A DNA stretch of 64,000 nucleotides from Flavipsychrobacter sp. (GTDB taxonomy: Bacteria > Bacteroidota > Bacteroidia > Chitinophagales > Chitinophagaceae), in assembly GCA_024508935.1 (NCBI GenBank), contig JANINW010000006.1, positions 543,363-607,362 of the forward strand, read 5' to 3'. The first letter of the stretch is position 1. Each line of letters starts with the position of its first letter. Position numbers and translations under genes: made by a program. Shown piece by piece: positions 35,294 through 45,415 of this stretch. Below the pieces are notes generated by a model. The model made no database searches. It had not been told where the DNA came from and saw only the letters and a program-made list of their open reading frames with translations.

Positions 35294-37114
35294 ATGGATC
35301 GTAATTCAGTCATTGGTTTTGCGCTGCTGGCATTATTGCTGGTAGGCTATATTTCTTACAACCAATATTCCCAAACACAGTACGCCAATAAAATGCGGGC
35401 GGATTCAATTGCGTATGCCAAAACGCACCCCAAACCGCTGGCCGATACGCTGAAAACCGCGCAGGCTATTGCAAGCACCGACACAGTCAACGACTCGCTG
35501 CGAAATGCACTGCCCGCTGCTTACCATGGACAGGCCCAGGTTATAAAACTGGAAAATAAAGACCTGTCTGTAGAACTGACCACTAAAGGTGCTCACCCTG
35601 TAAGTGCATGGCTAAAAGCATACAAAACTTCGAAAGGTGGCCCGCTGTATATCTTTAATGGTAAAGGCAATGAATTGAGCGCTGTACTTCCTGTAAACAA
35701 CGGTGCTACATCTACTGCCGACCTGTTTTATACCGCTACAGAAAAAACAGAAGCTAACGGAGATAAATCTGTTGACCTGTATGCAGATATGGGACAAGGG
35801 AAAGGTGTACATATAAAATACAGCCTGCCGCAAGAAGGCTATATGATGAATGTGAGCCTTTCGCTGGATGGCATGCCTGCCAATAACCTGGCGTTCAACT
35901 GGCAGACACATCCTTTGCATACCGAAAAAGACATTACTACCGAACGCAATAACACGCAGGCCTATTACCGCTTCAGGAATGAAGACCACGATTATTTCAG
36001 CTTTATCCGTAAGGATAAAGAAACACTGGAAAGCAGTGCACAATGGCTGGGCCTGCGCCTGCAATACTTTAGCACTGCGATCATTGGCGACAATGTGAAC
36101 CTGAATAAAGTAAACATAGCAGGCAATACCAAGCTTGCCGACAGCAATATAATAGCAGAGAATAAAAACACATTTGAAGCTGTAGCGACGGCTGCCGGTA
36201 ATGCTCCTTTGAATTTCCGCTGGTATATTGGCCCTAACCATTATAAAACCTTACGCTCGTATAAACTGGGATTGGATGAAATGGTGCCACTGGGCTACGG
36301 CCTGATGTTCTTCGTGAAGTACATCAATATGTGGATCATCATTCCGATCTTCAATACGCTGAGCGGGTTCATCAGCAACTATGGTGTTATCATCATGCTG
36401 ATGACCATCATCATTCGCCTGGTATTATCTTTCTTTACTTACAAGAGCTACTTGTCTAATGCTAAGATGCGCGTGCTAAAACCGGAACTGGATGAATTGC
36501 GCTCCAAGTATGCAGATGACCAGCAGAAATTTGGTATGGAGCAGATGAAATTATACCGCAGTGCAGGTGTGAATCCGTTGGGAGGTTGTTTACCTACATT
36601 ATTCCAGTTGCCCATACTATTTGCTATGTATTATTTCTTCCCTTCTTCTATTGAGCTGAGGCAGGAAAAATTTTTATGGGCAAGTGATCTGTCTACTTAC
36701 GATAGCATTGCCAACCTGCCATTCAATATACCTTTCTATGGCGATCACGTAAGTCTGTTCACTTTACTGATGACAGCTTCCAGCTTATTTCTGGCGTTAT
36801 ATAACCGCAATATGACACCTCAGGATCCTAACAATCCTATGCTGAAATGGATGCCTTATGTATTCCCGTTCCTGCTGATAGGTGTATTTAACAAAATGGC
36901 AGCCGCTCTTACCTTCTACTATTTCTTCTCTAATATGATAAGCATTGCCCAGCAATTCGTTATACAGAAGTATATCATCAACGAAAAGAAGATACATGCA
37001 CAAATACAGGAAAACAGGAACAAACCTGCTACGCCATCAAAATGGACACAGCGCCTGGAAGAGATGCAAAAAGTGCAGGCTGACCGTGCGAAACATGGGA
37101 ACAAAAACAAATAA
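35294..37114 (+). CDS. yidC: Membrane protein insertase YidC
   Basis: Inserts and folds inner-membrane proteins, alone or with SecYEG. 606 residues: an N-terminal anchor (VIGFALLALLLVGYISYNQY), a large periplasmic beta domain (about 60-330, with LENKDLSVELTTKGAHPVSAWL), and the conserved C-terminal insertase domain from about 350: GLMFFVKYINMWIIIPIFNTL, GVIIMLMTIIIRLVLSFFTYKSYLS, MEQMKLYRSAGVNPLGGCLPTLFQLPILFAMYYFF and the last helices. A lysine-rich tail (RAKHGNKNK) suits ribosome contact. Start at the ATG at 35294. The 60-kDa form is expected for Gram-negatives. It ends before a clear terminator. Confidence 0.95.
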   Translation: MDRNSVIGFALLALLLVGYISYNQYSQTQYANKMRADSIAYAKTHPKPLADTLKTAQAIASTDTVNDSLRNALPAAYHGQAQVIKLENKDLSVELTTKGAHPVSAWLKAYKTSKGGPLYIFNGKGNELSAVLPVNNGATSTADLFYTATEKTEANGDKSVDLYADMGQGKGVHIKYSLPQEGYMMNVSLSLDGMPANNLAFNWQTHPLHTEKDITTERNNTQAYYRFRNEDHDYFSFIRKDKETLESSAQWLGLRLQYFSTAIIGDNVNLNKVNIAGNTKLADSNIIAENKNTFEAVATAAGNAPLNFRWYIGPNHYKTLRSYKLGLDEMVPLGYGLMFFVKYINMWIIIPIFNTLSGFISNYGVIIMLMTIIIRLVLSFFTYKSYLSNAKMRVLKPELDELRSKYADDQQKFGMEQMKLYRSAGVNPLGGCLPTLFQLPILFAMYYFFPSSIELRQEKFLWASDLSTYDSIANLPFNIPFYGDHVSLFTLLMTASSLFLALYNRNMTPQDPNNPMLKWMPYVFPFLLIGVFNKMAAALTFYYFFSNMISIAQQFVIQKYIINEKKIHAQIQENRNKPATPSKWTQRLEEMQKVQADRAKHGNKNK

Positions 37115-37135
37115 AATACATTAACAAAACTATAG

Positions 37136-37162
37136 AGCCGGTTCGATTGAACCGGCTTTTTT
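37136..37162 (+). terminator. Terminator of yidC
   Basis: 9-bp perfect stem (AGCCGGTTC at 37136-37144 with GAACCGGCT at 37149-37157), 4-base loop, then TTTTT. It is 22 bases after the yidC stop. Confidence 0.88.
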
Positions 37163-37277
37163 ATATTTCATTATTTCGTAGATTGCGTAACTCAAAAATT
37201 TTACATCAACCGTTTTTCGTTTCAATAGGGGTAAAAGTTCATATTTGCTTTCGACGCAGAAAAGAACTGAAATGAAA

Positions 37278-37303
37278 AAAGCCTTACAGTCATGTAAGGC
37301 TTT
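37278..37303 (-). terminator. Terminator of the DUF6624-like gene
   Basis: 10-bp stem (AAAGCCTTAC with GTAAGGCTTT) and a 6-base loop, followed on the minus strand by T-rich sequence. It lies about 25 bases past the stop codon at 37329. Confidence 0.8.
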
Positions 37304-37328
37304 ATCTTTTACTAATGTAATCAGAGAG

Positions 37329-38285
37329 TTATTCTTTAAAGGTATAGCCTTCCGGCAATTGATAGTTTTCTTCAAAATTATATCGCATACTCCAGTAGAG
37401 TGGCAGCAATAACCATGCCCTCCGGCGGTCATCCACATGCGCTATGTCCTCTATATTATCATAAGTGATCTTGCGGCTTGCTGTGCGGGCTGTATAAGTA
37501 CCATACAGTTGTTTCTTACAGCAGGCAATGTGTTCCCAATCCAATGCAGTGTAAAGGAATGTGTTAGGCAAACTTCCGTCATAAATGGCAGTTGTTACCA
37601 ATTTTCGCAGTTGTTCTTTTTTATCATTACTACTCTGTTCCGCCATATGATGATGTACCAATATCCTGAAATTATTCATGATATCATCACTTAATTGGTA
37701 TGCACATGGTATGCCGTACCTTTTGAAATACTTTACCAGCCTGTCAAGATTATCAGCATCTACAGCGGCTAACTGTTTGTAGGCAAAAGCTTTTATGATG
37801 GTGTCTTTATTGTAGAGCAGGTCATCATTGCGTACAAACTGGTCTTTAGTATGTAGTTCTTTTATCAGTAAGCTAAACTCGATATTACTGTTGCGGTCAA
37901 ATTCTTTTTTTAGGGAATCAATACCTGTAACAAATGCCGTTACTTCAATTGCATTTGCCCTGTAACGGTAATATTCGGGATATAAGGCTGTATCATCGGC
38001 TGCATAGCCATTTAATATGCTTTCGTTATAATAGTACACAGCCTGTTTATCATTATTAAGTACTTCATACCAATAAGAGGCCAACTCCAGGTCTTCCTTA
38101 AACGGTCGCAAGACTGCTTTTGCCTTTTCGAAGCTGGCCACTGCATCTTTATAATTTTTCTTTACAACAGACACTTTTGCCGCATTCATATAGTTGTAGT
38201 ATGCTGCAACATTTGTTTTGAATTGTGCAATGGCATTGATGGAGAGAAACAGTATGGCTACCGGCAATAAGGCTTTGTTTAACAT
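37329..38285 (-). CDS. Secreted helical-repeat protein, DUF6624-like C-terminus
   Basis: 318 residues with a signal peptide (MLNKALLPVAILFLSINAIA, then QFKTN). The N-terminal third has TPR-like helices (AKVSVVKKNYKDAVASFEKAKAVLRPF; DLELASYWYEVLNNDKQAVYYY). The C-terminal 150 residues carry a pattern I associate with the DUF6624 family: DADNLDRLVKYFKRYGIP, FRILVHHHMAEQ, then QLYGTYTARTASRKI and HVDDRRRAWLLLPL. It probably acts in the periplasm or at the cell surface; no activity can be named. There is a 20-base gap between its start and the gyrB terminator. Family name is tentative. Confidence 0.65.
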   Translation of the reverse strand: MLNKALLPVAILFLSINAIAQFKTNVAAYYNYMNAAKVSVVKKNYKDAVASFEKAKAVLRPFKEDLELASYWYEVLNNDKQAVYYYNESILNGYAADDTALYPEYYRYRANAIEVTAFVTGIDSLKKEFDRNSNIEFSLLIKELHTKDQFVRNDDLLYNKDTIIKAFAYKQLAAVDADNLDRLVKYFKRYGIPCAYQLSDDIMNNFRILVHHHMAEQSSNDKKEQLRKLVTTAIYDGSLPNTFLYTALDWEHIACCKKQLYGTYTARTASRKITYDNIEDIAHVDDRRRAWLLLPLYWSMRYNFEENYQLPEGYTFKE

Positions 38286-38313
38286 ATGCGTGATTTGGGT
38301 ACACTATAAAAAT

Positions 38314-38339
38314 AAAAAAAGCGGCTGTTGTGCAGCCGC
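38314..38339 (-). terminator. Terminator of gyrB
   Basis: 7-bp GC-rich stem (GCGGCTG at 38321-38327 with CAGCCGC at 38333-38339), 5-base loop, followed on the minus strand by seven T. It is 20 bases beyond the gyrB stop. Confidence 0.85.
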
Positions 38340-38359
38340 CTTATTTATTAAAATTTTTA

Positions 38360-40432
<2,073 letters not shown>

Positions 40433-40449
40433 TTAACCGGATAACCTTG

Positions 40450-40480
40450 CAAAGATAGCTAAAAATACAGTTTTTAACAA
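40450..40480 (-). promoter_or_regulatory. Promoter of gyrB
   Basis: On the minus strand TTG (40480-40478), a 20-base gap, then TATCTTTG (40457-40450). This fits the Bacteroidota -33/-7 consensus. The ATG lies 92 bases downstream of the box. Confidence 0.75.
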
Positions 40481-40732
40481 GGAAAAACAAGCTGTTTTGT
40501 CATGTATAAAGCCTTTTAAATGAGGGGTTTTGGGGATAACTCGCCTTACTGTGGGGATTAGTTACCGGCAATGACAGACAACCGCTGTGCAATAGCGGTT
40601 CTAAACGCAACAAAAAAACAACTATTTTAATCAATGAACACTACATGCACTATTAATACTGGTCGCATCGGGGCCTAACTGCCCTAATCAGTTTATTTTT
40701 TTGACATGGCGGTTCTAATACCTTATAGGTGG

Positions 40733-40746
40733 TATACTATAGTATA
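40733..40746. promoter_or_regulatory. Palindromic operator candidate upstream of the AraC gene
   Basis: Perfect 14-bp palindrome TATACTATAGTATA, located 27 bases upstream of the TAATTTTG box of the AraC-family gene. The position suits an operator for autoregulation, but AraC proteins usually bind direct or asymmetric sites, so the binding protein is uncertain. Confidence 0.4.
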
Positions 40747-40788
40747 GTACCTTCTGTATTCATACAATATGCTTAATTTTGCGCCATC

Positions 40789-41637
40789 TTGGTTAAAACG
40801 ACACATACAGCTATAGCGCCTATCGAGCGTATCCTTGGCCAGCAGGCCAGGGTGCTTAATCGCAGCTTATTACCTGTAAGTCAGTCGGTTAGGGCTGAAT
40901 GGATAGAGATAGAATTTGAAGAAGCCGCCTGGCCTGAAGAACATGCCCGCCTTAACCTGTTCCCAATAGCTGATGGCCAATTTTGCCTGCAGCTGTTGTA
41001 CCTGCTATATACCGAGGAGCCGGGCAATGCGTTGGTATGCTGGCTGGAGTTTAAACCGGAATTCTTTGAGCAATACCCGCTGGACACGCTCATGGCCAAT
41101 ATGCCATTCCGTTTCGATAAGGTTACGGAACAGCAGTTTACCATCTGTACCCAGTCTATAACACTGCTGGAACAGTTGCAGGAACTAAATGCGCCTACAG
41201 GCTTTATACAAGCCCTGCAGCATACAGAATTAGTGGTGCATTTACTGCGCCGTGCACTGGAATGTGTAACCATACCTTTCACCGCCTGCCCGGTACCTGC
41301 CTGTCGTTTCCTGGCGTATGATAGTGAACGGGAAAAAGTAATGGACGCGCGACGTATCATGGAGCAAACGCTTGATCAGCCATTGACCATTAAAGAACTG
41401 TCGCGTAAGGTGGCTATGAATGAATGTTACCTGAAAAAGGGATTCAAAGCCTTGTTTTCCAAGACTATACATGAATACCAGCAGGAACTGCGTATCTCCA
41501 AAGCCAAAATATTATTGAAGCAGGATGGCTATTCGGTTTCAGATGTGGCTAATTCTTTAGGCTATAGCAGTATCTCTCATTTCAGCACTGCTTTTAAGAA
41601 AGCAACTGGCATGAAGCCTTGTGAGCTGCTTGCCTAA
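40789..41637 (+). CDS. AraC family transcriptional regulator
   Basis: 282 residues. The C-terminal 95 or so form the double helix-turn-helix of the AraC family: LTIKELSRKVAMNECYLKKGFKALFSKTIHEYQQEL and then ISKAKILLKQDGYSVSDVANSLGYSSISHFSTAFKKATGM. The N-terminal part (about 1-180) is not a sugar-binding cupin I recognise and probably senses an unknown ligand. The frame begins at TTG (40789). TAATTTTG ends eight bases upstream, so transcription would begin almost at that codon; an in-frame GTG at 40852 is an alternative start. Its stop overlaps the convergent flippase stop by two bases. Confidence 0.88.
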   Translation: MVKTTHTAIAPIERILGQQARVLNRSLLPVSQSVRAEWIEIEFEEAAWPEEHARLNLFPIADGQFCLQLLYLLYTEEPGNALVCWLEFKPEFFEQYPLDTLMANMPFRFDKVTEQQFTICTQSITLLEQLQELNAPTGFIQALQHTELVVHLLRRALECVTIPFTACPVPACRFLAYDSEREKVMDARRIMEQTLDQPLTIKELSRKVAMNECYLKKGFKALFSKTIHEYQQELRISKAKILLKQDGYSVSDVANSLGYSSISHFSTAFKKATGMKPCELLA

Positions 41638-43133
41638 CGGATAAATTTCCCGATAACCGGTAATGCCCTCAATTCCTGTTTTTGTGTACTAAACAGGTAG
41701 CCCAGGTATATCAGCATAAATGCAGTACCCGATAACAAACGCATGCCTGTGCCATTTACATACTGGCACACTATATAGTGAAAGAAATATACCAGCAGCA
41801 TAACGCCGAACATGCGCAGCAATTTACCGGCTTTGTAAGGTATAGGATAAACTTTCTGCCCCCAGAAATAAGAAATGAGCATCATACCACCGTAGCAGGC
41901 TAATGTAGCACATGCACATGCCATGTAACTATAGTAGGGGATGAAAATATAGTTAATGATGAGTGTGATAGCTGCGCCAATGATAGTAATGGTGGCCCCG
42001 GCATTGGTCTTATGCGAAAGTTTATACCAGATGGCCATATTGTAATAAACACCCAAACACATATTGGCAATAAGCAGCAGCGGCACTACCGAAAGACCTA
42101 CCCACATTTGCGGGTTGCGAATGAATTCCTTCCAGATATCCAGGTAGAGCATCACTACCAGGAACATCACGCAGAGTATCATCACAAAATAATCCATTAC
42201 CCGTGCATAGGTCTTTGGCGCATCTTCTCCTCTTGCCTGCTGGAAAAAGAATGGCTCTGCACCCATACGGAAAGCACGCACAAAAAGCGTAATGAGGATA
42301 GAGAGTTTATAACAGGCACTATAAATGCCCACTTCAGCTTTTTTACCCATCTCGGTAGCAGCGGGTGACCACCAGCCAAGCATCAGGCGGTCAAAAGTCT
42401 CATTAATGACGCCACCGAAACCCACTATCAATAAAGGCGCCGAATACACGATCATTTGCTTCCATAGCTTCCCGTCCCATTCCAGCCTTACAGAGAAAAA
42501 CTCCGGTAACAATAGCAAAAATGTAAACGCCGACATGGCCAGGTTTGCAAGAATATAATAGCCCGCACCTAGGCTAGGATCGTACCAGCCTGCAATAAAA
42601 GAAGCAGGGTGAGCCTTTGCATAACCAGGTAAAATGCCGTAAAAGAACACGACCAGGGCTATGTTCAATAATATACCGGCTACTTTTATAAAGGCATATT
42701 TGCGCGGCCGGCCATCATTGCGCAATTTGGCAAACGGCAGGGTAGAAAGGGTATCTATAGCAATAATGGCTGCCGCCCAGGTTACAAATTCGGGATGCTT
42801 TTCAATACGCAACAGGGTGGCAAGGGGATCTCGCCACAATAGTAATAACGAGGTAAACAATAAACTGGTGCCTATAAGCGATATACTGCCTATGTTGTAT
42901 ACATGCCTGCCGTTATGATCCTTATTACTAAAACGGAAGAATGTGGTTTCCATACCATAGGTATATACCACGTTCATGAAGGGTATAGCTGCATATATAA
43001 GGCTCATCTCGCCATATACAGCCGCAGACATATAGTGTGTGAGGTAAGGTGTGAGCAGGTAGTTTAAAAAACTGGCGAATATGGAACTAAGTCCATACCA
43101 CATTGTTTGTCCTGCAAGTTTCTTTAAAGACAA
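41634..43133 (-). CDS. Polysaccharide flippase-like membrane protein (MATE/MVF superfamily)
   Basis: 499 residues and about 12-14 transmembrane helices. The N-terminus SLKKLAGQTMWYGLSSIFASFLNYLLTPYLTHYMS matches Wzx-type polysaccharide exporters in which a KKLAGxT segment precedes helix 1. Central loops contain NKDHNGRHVYNIGS. The protein would flip lipid-linked glycan units across the inner membrane; the cargo is unknown. The start is TTG at 43133, preferred because it restores the family N-terminus; the next ATG (43103) would cut it. It is alone, with no glycosyltransferases beside it, and is 18-20 kb from the glycan cluster. Confidence 0.82.
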   Translation of the reverse strand: MSLKKLAGQTMWYGLSSIFASFLNYLLTPYLTHYMSAAVYGEMSLIYAAIPFMNVVYTYGMETTFFRFSNKDHNGRHVYNIGSISLIGTSLLFTSLLLLWRDPLATLLRIEKHPEFVTWAAAIIAIDTLSTLPFAKLRNDGRPRKYAFIKVAGILLNIALVVFFYGILPGYAKAHPASFIAGWYDPSLGAGYYILANLAMSAFTFLLLLPEFFSVRLEWDGKLWKQMIVYSAPLLIVGFGGVINETFDRLMLGWWSPAATEMGKKAEVGIYSACYKLSILITLFVRAFRMGAEPFFFQQARGEDAPKTYARVMDYFVMILCVMFLVVMLYLDIWKEFIRNPQMWVGLSVVPLLLIANMCLGVYYNMAIWYKLSHKTNAGATITIIGAAITLIINYIFIPYYSYMACACATLACYGGMMLISYFWGQKVYPIPYKAGKLLRMFGVMLLVYFFHYIVCQYVNGTGMRLLSGTAFMLIYLGYLFSTQKQELRALPVIGKFIR

Positions 43134-43230
43134 ATTATCAATAATTGCTTAATGGCTTAATTATACTGCTTGCTGCAATTGGTAACAACAGAACTCATTG
43201 AACCATTCTGTCATTGAGCAATTGAAGCAA

Positions 43231-44268
43231 TTATTCTATTACCCAGGTTTCTTTACCTTCCAGTAGTTTATCCAGGTCGCCCATGCCTCGTGAAGCAATC
43301 GCTTCTTCTATTTGGAGTTGCATACTGTCTTCATACACCGGCCTGTCTGTTTCAAAGAATACCCCGAATGGCCTTGGTAAATGGCCTTCCATTGTCGGAT
43401 TGTCGAAGAAACGTGTCAATATTTGTGCTTTAAAGAAATCACGCTCATCGTGTATCCACATATCACCGGCACTATGCCCGTCTGCCAGGCTCACTACCTT
43501 AGGTTTGTAACCATCCAACATAATTCCTTTGTCCTTTGCAGCGCCGAACAGTAATGGCTGTCCCTGCTCCAAAAACAATGCTTCTTCAGGCTTCGTCGCT
43601 TTTTCGGTAAATATTTCGAATGCACCATCGTTAAAGATGTTACAGTTCTGGTATATCTCCAGGAAAGAAGCCCCATGGTGGCCGTGAGAACGCAACAGCA
43701 TTTGCTGCAGGTGTTTTGGGTCGCGGTCCATACTGCGGGCTATGAAAGATGCATCTGCACCCATGGCCAGTGCCAGTGGGTTGAAGGGATGGTCTATGCT
43801 GCCGAATGGGGTAGACTTGGTTATTTTATGTTCTTCTGAAGTAGGTGAGTACTGCCCTTTGGTAAGACCATATATCTGGTTGTTGAACAGCATGATGTTC
43901 ACATCTAGGTTCCTGCGTAGCAGGTGTATGGTATGGTTACCGCCAATGCTCAGCCCGTCGCCATCGCCGGTCACTATCCACACGCTCAGTTCGGGTCGGG
44001 TAGCTTTTAGGCCGGAAGCTATAGCCGTTGCACGCCCGTGTATGGAGTGCATACCGAACGTGTTCATATAATATGGGAAACGGGAGCTGCAGCCTATGCC
44101 CGAAATGATAACAATATTCTCGCGCGGTATGCCTGTTTGAGGCAATATGGTCTGCACTTGTTTTAATATCGAATAATCACCACAACCCGGGCACCAGCGC
44201 ACTTCCTGGTCGGTGGCAAAGTCTTTTGCCGTAAGTGCAGGCGGGGTTGGTGTTGCAACGTCACTCAT
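43231..44268 (-). CDS. 2-oxoacid:ferredoxin oxidoreductase, beta (TPP) subunit
   Basis: 345 residues from the ATG at 44268 (a TTG/ATG extension to 44286 is possible). It contains the thiamine pyrophosphate and Fe-S region of KorB/PorB-type subunits: VRWCPGCGDYSILKQV, ISGIGCSSRFPYYMN, GRATAIASGLK, the ThDP motif VTGDGDGLSIGGNHTIHLLRRNLDVNIMLFNNQIYGLTKGQYSPTS, and FLEIYQNC. It would oxidise 2-oxoglutarate or another oxoacid with reduction of ferredoxin. The matching alpha subunit, usually beside it, is not found on either side (flippase and murI). Substrate is not resolved. Confidence 0.88.
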   Translation of the reverse strand: MSDVATPTPPALTAKDFATDQEVRWCPGCGDYSILKQVQTILPQTGIPRENIVIISGIGCSSRFPYYMNTFGMHSIHGRATAIASGLKATRPELSVWIVTGDGDGLSIGGNHTIHLLRRNLDVNIMLFNNQIYGLTKGQYSPTSEEHKITKSTPFGSIDHPFNPLALAMGADASFIARSMDRDPKHLQQMLLRSHGHHGASFLEIYQNCNIFNDGAFEIFTEKATKPEEALFLEQGQPLLFGAAKDKGIMLDGYKPKVVSLADGHSAGDMWIHDERDFFKAQILTRFFDNPTMEGHLPRPFGVFFETDRPVYEDSMQLQIEEAIASRGMGDLDKLLEGKETWVIE

Positions 44269-44394
44269 AAGTAAAATATGCACCAAAATTACTACATAAT
44301 ACGCAGCAAATGAAAACTTAAACAGGCTTGTGACAGGCTTTTATGAAAACCTTAGTAGCTTAATACTGTAATTGCGGAAAGATAAAAACCTGGG

Positions 44395-44424
44395 GCCGGT
44401 ATTGACCGGCTCTTTTTATATTTG
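44395..44424 (+). promoter_or_regulatory. Hairpin plus TATATTTG just upstream of murI
   Basis: A 6-bp stem (GCCGGT/ACCGGC, 44395-44400 with 44405-44410) is followed by TCTTTTTA, like an intrinsic terminator. It runs straight into TATATTTG (44417-44424), a -7-type box ending four bases before the murI ATG at 44429. It may be a promoter with a leaderless start or a terminator/attenuator in a longer leader. Confidence 0.4.
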
Positions 44425-44428
44425 CTCT

Positions 44429-45250
44429 ATGCAATCCCATCCTATAGGTGTTTTCGACAGCGGCTACGGCGGGCTCACCGTATTTAAGGAAATAGCTGCA
44501 CGGTTGCCGCAATACGATTATATCTACCTGGGCGATAATGGCCGCGCACCTTATGGCAACCGCAGCTATGATACCGTACACCAGTACACCTGGGAATGCA
44601 TGCAATGGTTCTTTAAAATGGGTTGCCCGCTGGTAATTGTTGCCTGCAACACCGCCAGCGCCAAGGCCCTGCGTACCATACAGCAGCAAGACCTGCCGGC
44701 ACTTGGTAATGACAAACGGGTGCTGGGCGTAATACGTCCAACGGCAGAAGTAATAGGCAACTATACCCAAACCAAAGAAATTGGCGTGTTGGGCACAAAA
44801 GGCACGGTAAATTCCGGCTCCTACCTGCTGGAGATCAATAAATTCTTTCCGGATGTGAATGTGCACCAACTGGCCTGTCCTATGTGGGTGCCTATAATAG
44901 AGTATGGGGAATATAATTCTGAGGCTGCAGATTATTTTGTGAAACAATACCTGGATGAACTGCTGAGTAAGGCACCTAATATTGATACCATACTGCTGGC
45001 CTGCACCCATTATCCTCTGCTAATGGGAAAGATAAAAAAGTACCTGCCGGAAAATATTAAAGTGATAGCTCAGGGAGACATTGTAGCCGAAAGTCTGGAA
45101 GACTATTTAACACGCCATCCTGAAATGGAAAGCAGCCTGACAAAAGGCGGTTCTATGCAATTTTTTACCACCGACGACGTTAATGATTTTAATGACCACG
45201 GTAGTATTTTCTTCGGAAAGCCCGTATCGGCGCAGCATTTACACCTGTAG
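44429..45250 (+). CDS. murI: Glutamate racemase
   Basis: Makes D-glutamate for peptidoglycan. 273 residues from the ATG at 44429. Both catalytic cysteines are present: C73 in VACNTASAKAL and C192 in LLACTHYPLLMGKI. IGVFDSGYGGLTVFKEI at 6-22 and YLGDNGRAPYGNRS (33-46) are also hallmarks. A longer frame from 44372 would prepend residues encoded by the hairpin/promoter region and is rejected. It is divergent from the KorB-type gene. The short distance from the TATATTTG box suggests a leaderless transcript. Confidence 0.95.
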   Translation: MQSHPIGVFDSGYGGLTVFKEIAARLPQYDYIYLGDNGRAPYGNRSYDTVHQYTWECMQWFFKMGCPLVIVACNTASAKALRTIQQQDLPALGNDKRVLGVIRPTAEVIGNYTQTKEIGVLGTKGTVNSGSYLLEINKFFPDVNVHQLACPMWVPIIEYGEYNSEAADYFVKQYLDELLSKAPNIDTILLACTHYPLLMGKIKKYLPENIKVIAQGDIVAESLEDYLTRHPEMESSLTKGGSMQFFTTDDVNDFNDHGSIFFGKPVSAQHLHL

Positions 45251-45258
45251 TATATAAA

Positions 45259-45288
45259 AAACAAGGCGCCTCGAAAGGCGCCGTGTTT
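45259..45288. terminator. Bidirectional terminator between murI and pyrG
   Basis: GGCGCC/GGCGCC stem (45265-45270 with 45277-45282), extended imperfectly by AAACA/TGTTT, loop of 6. T-rich on both sides, between two convergent stops. Confidence 0.85.
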
Positions 45289-45415
45289 TAAACCAATGTT
45301 CTCTCTTCAGTGATAATGTTTTATTGTATCGTTCTGTGATACAAAGAACATAAATGAAATGTTTATGCTTTGTTAAGACACATGTAAAAAATGTATAAGG
45401 AATGTTAAAACGCTT

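Noticed and set aside
40530..40560. DnaA-box-like sequences (TTATCCCCA and TAATCCCCA on minus) next to gyrB, hinting at oriC
   Set aside because: Each has one or more mismatches to TTATNCACA, only two are present, no dnaA, dnaN or AT-rich unwinding repeat is adjacent.
40580..40600. Hairpin AACCGCT/AGCGGTT upstream of the AraC gene as a terminator
   Set aside because: No T run on either strand and no gene that would end there.
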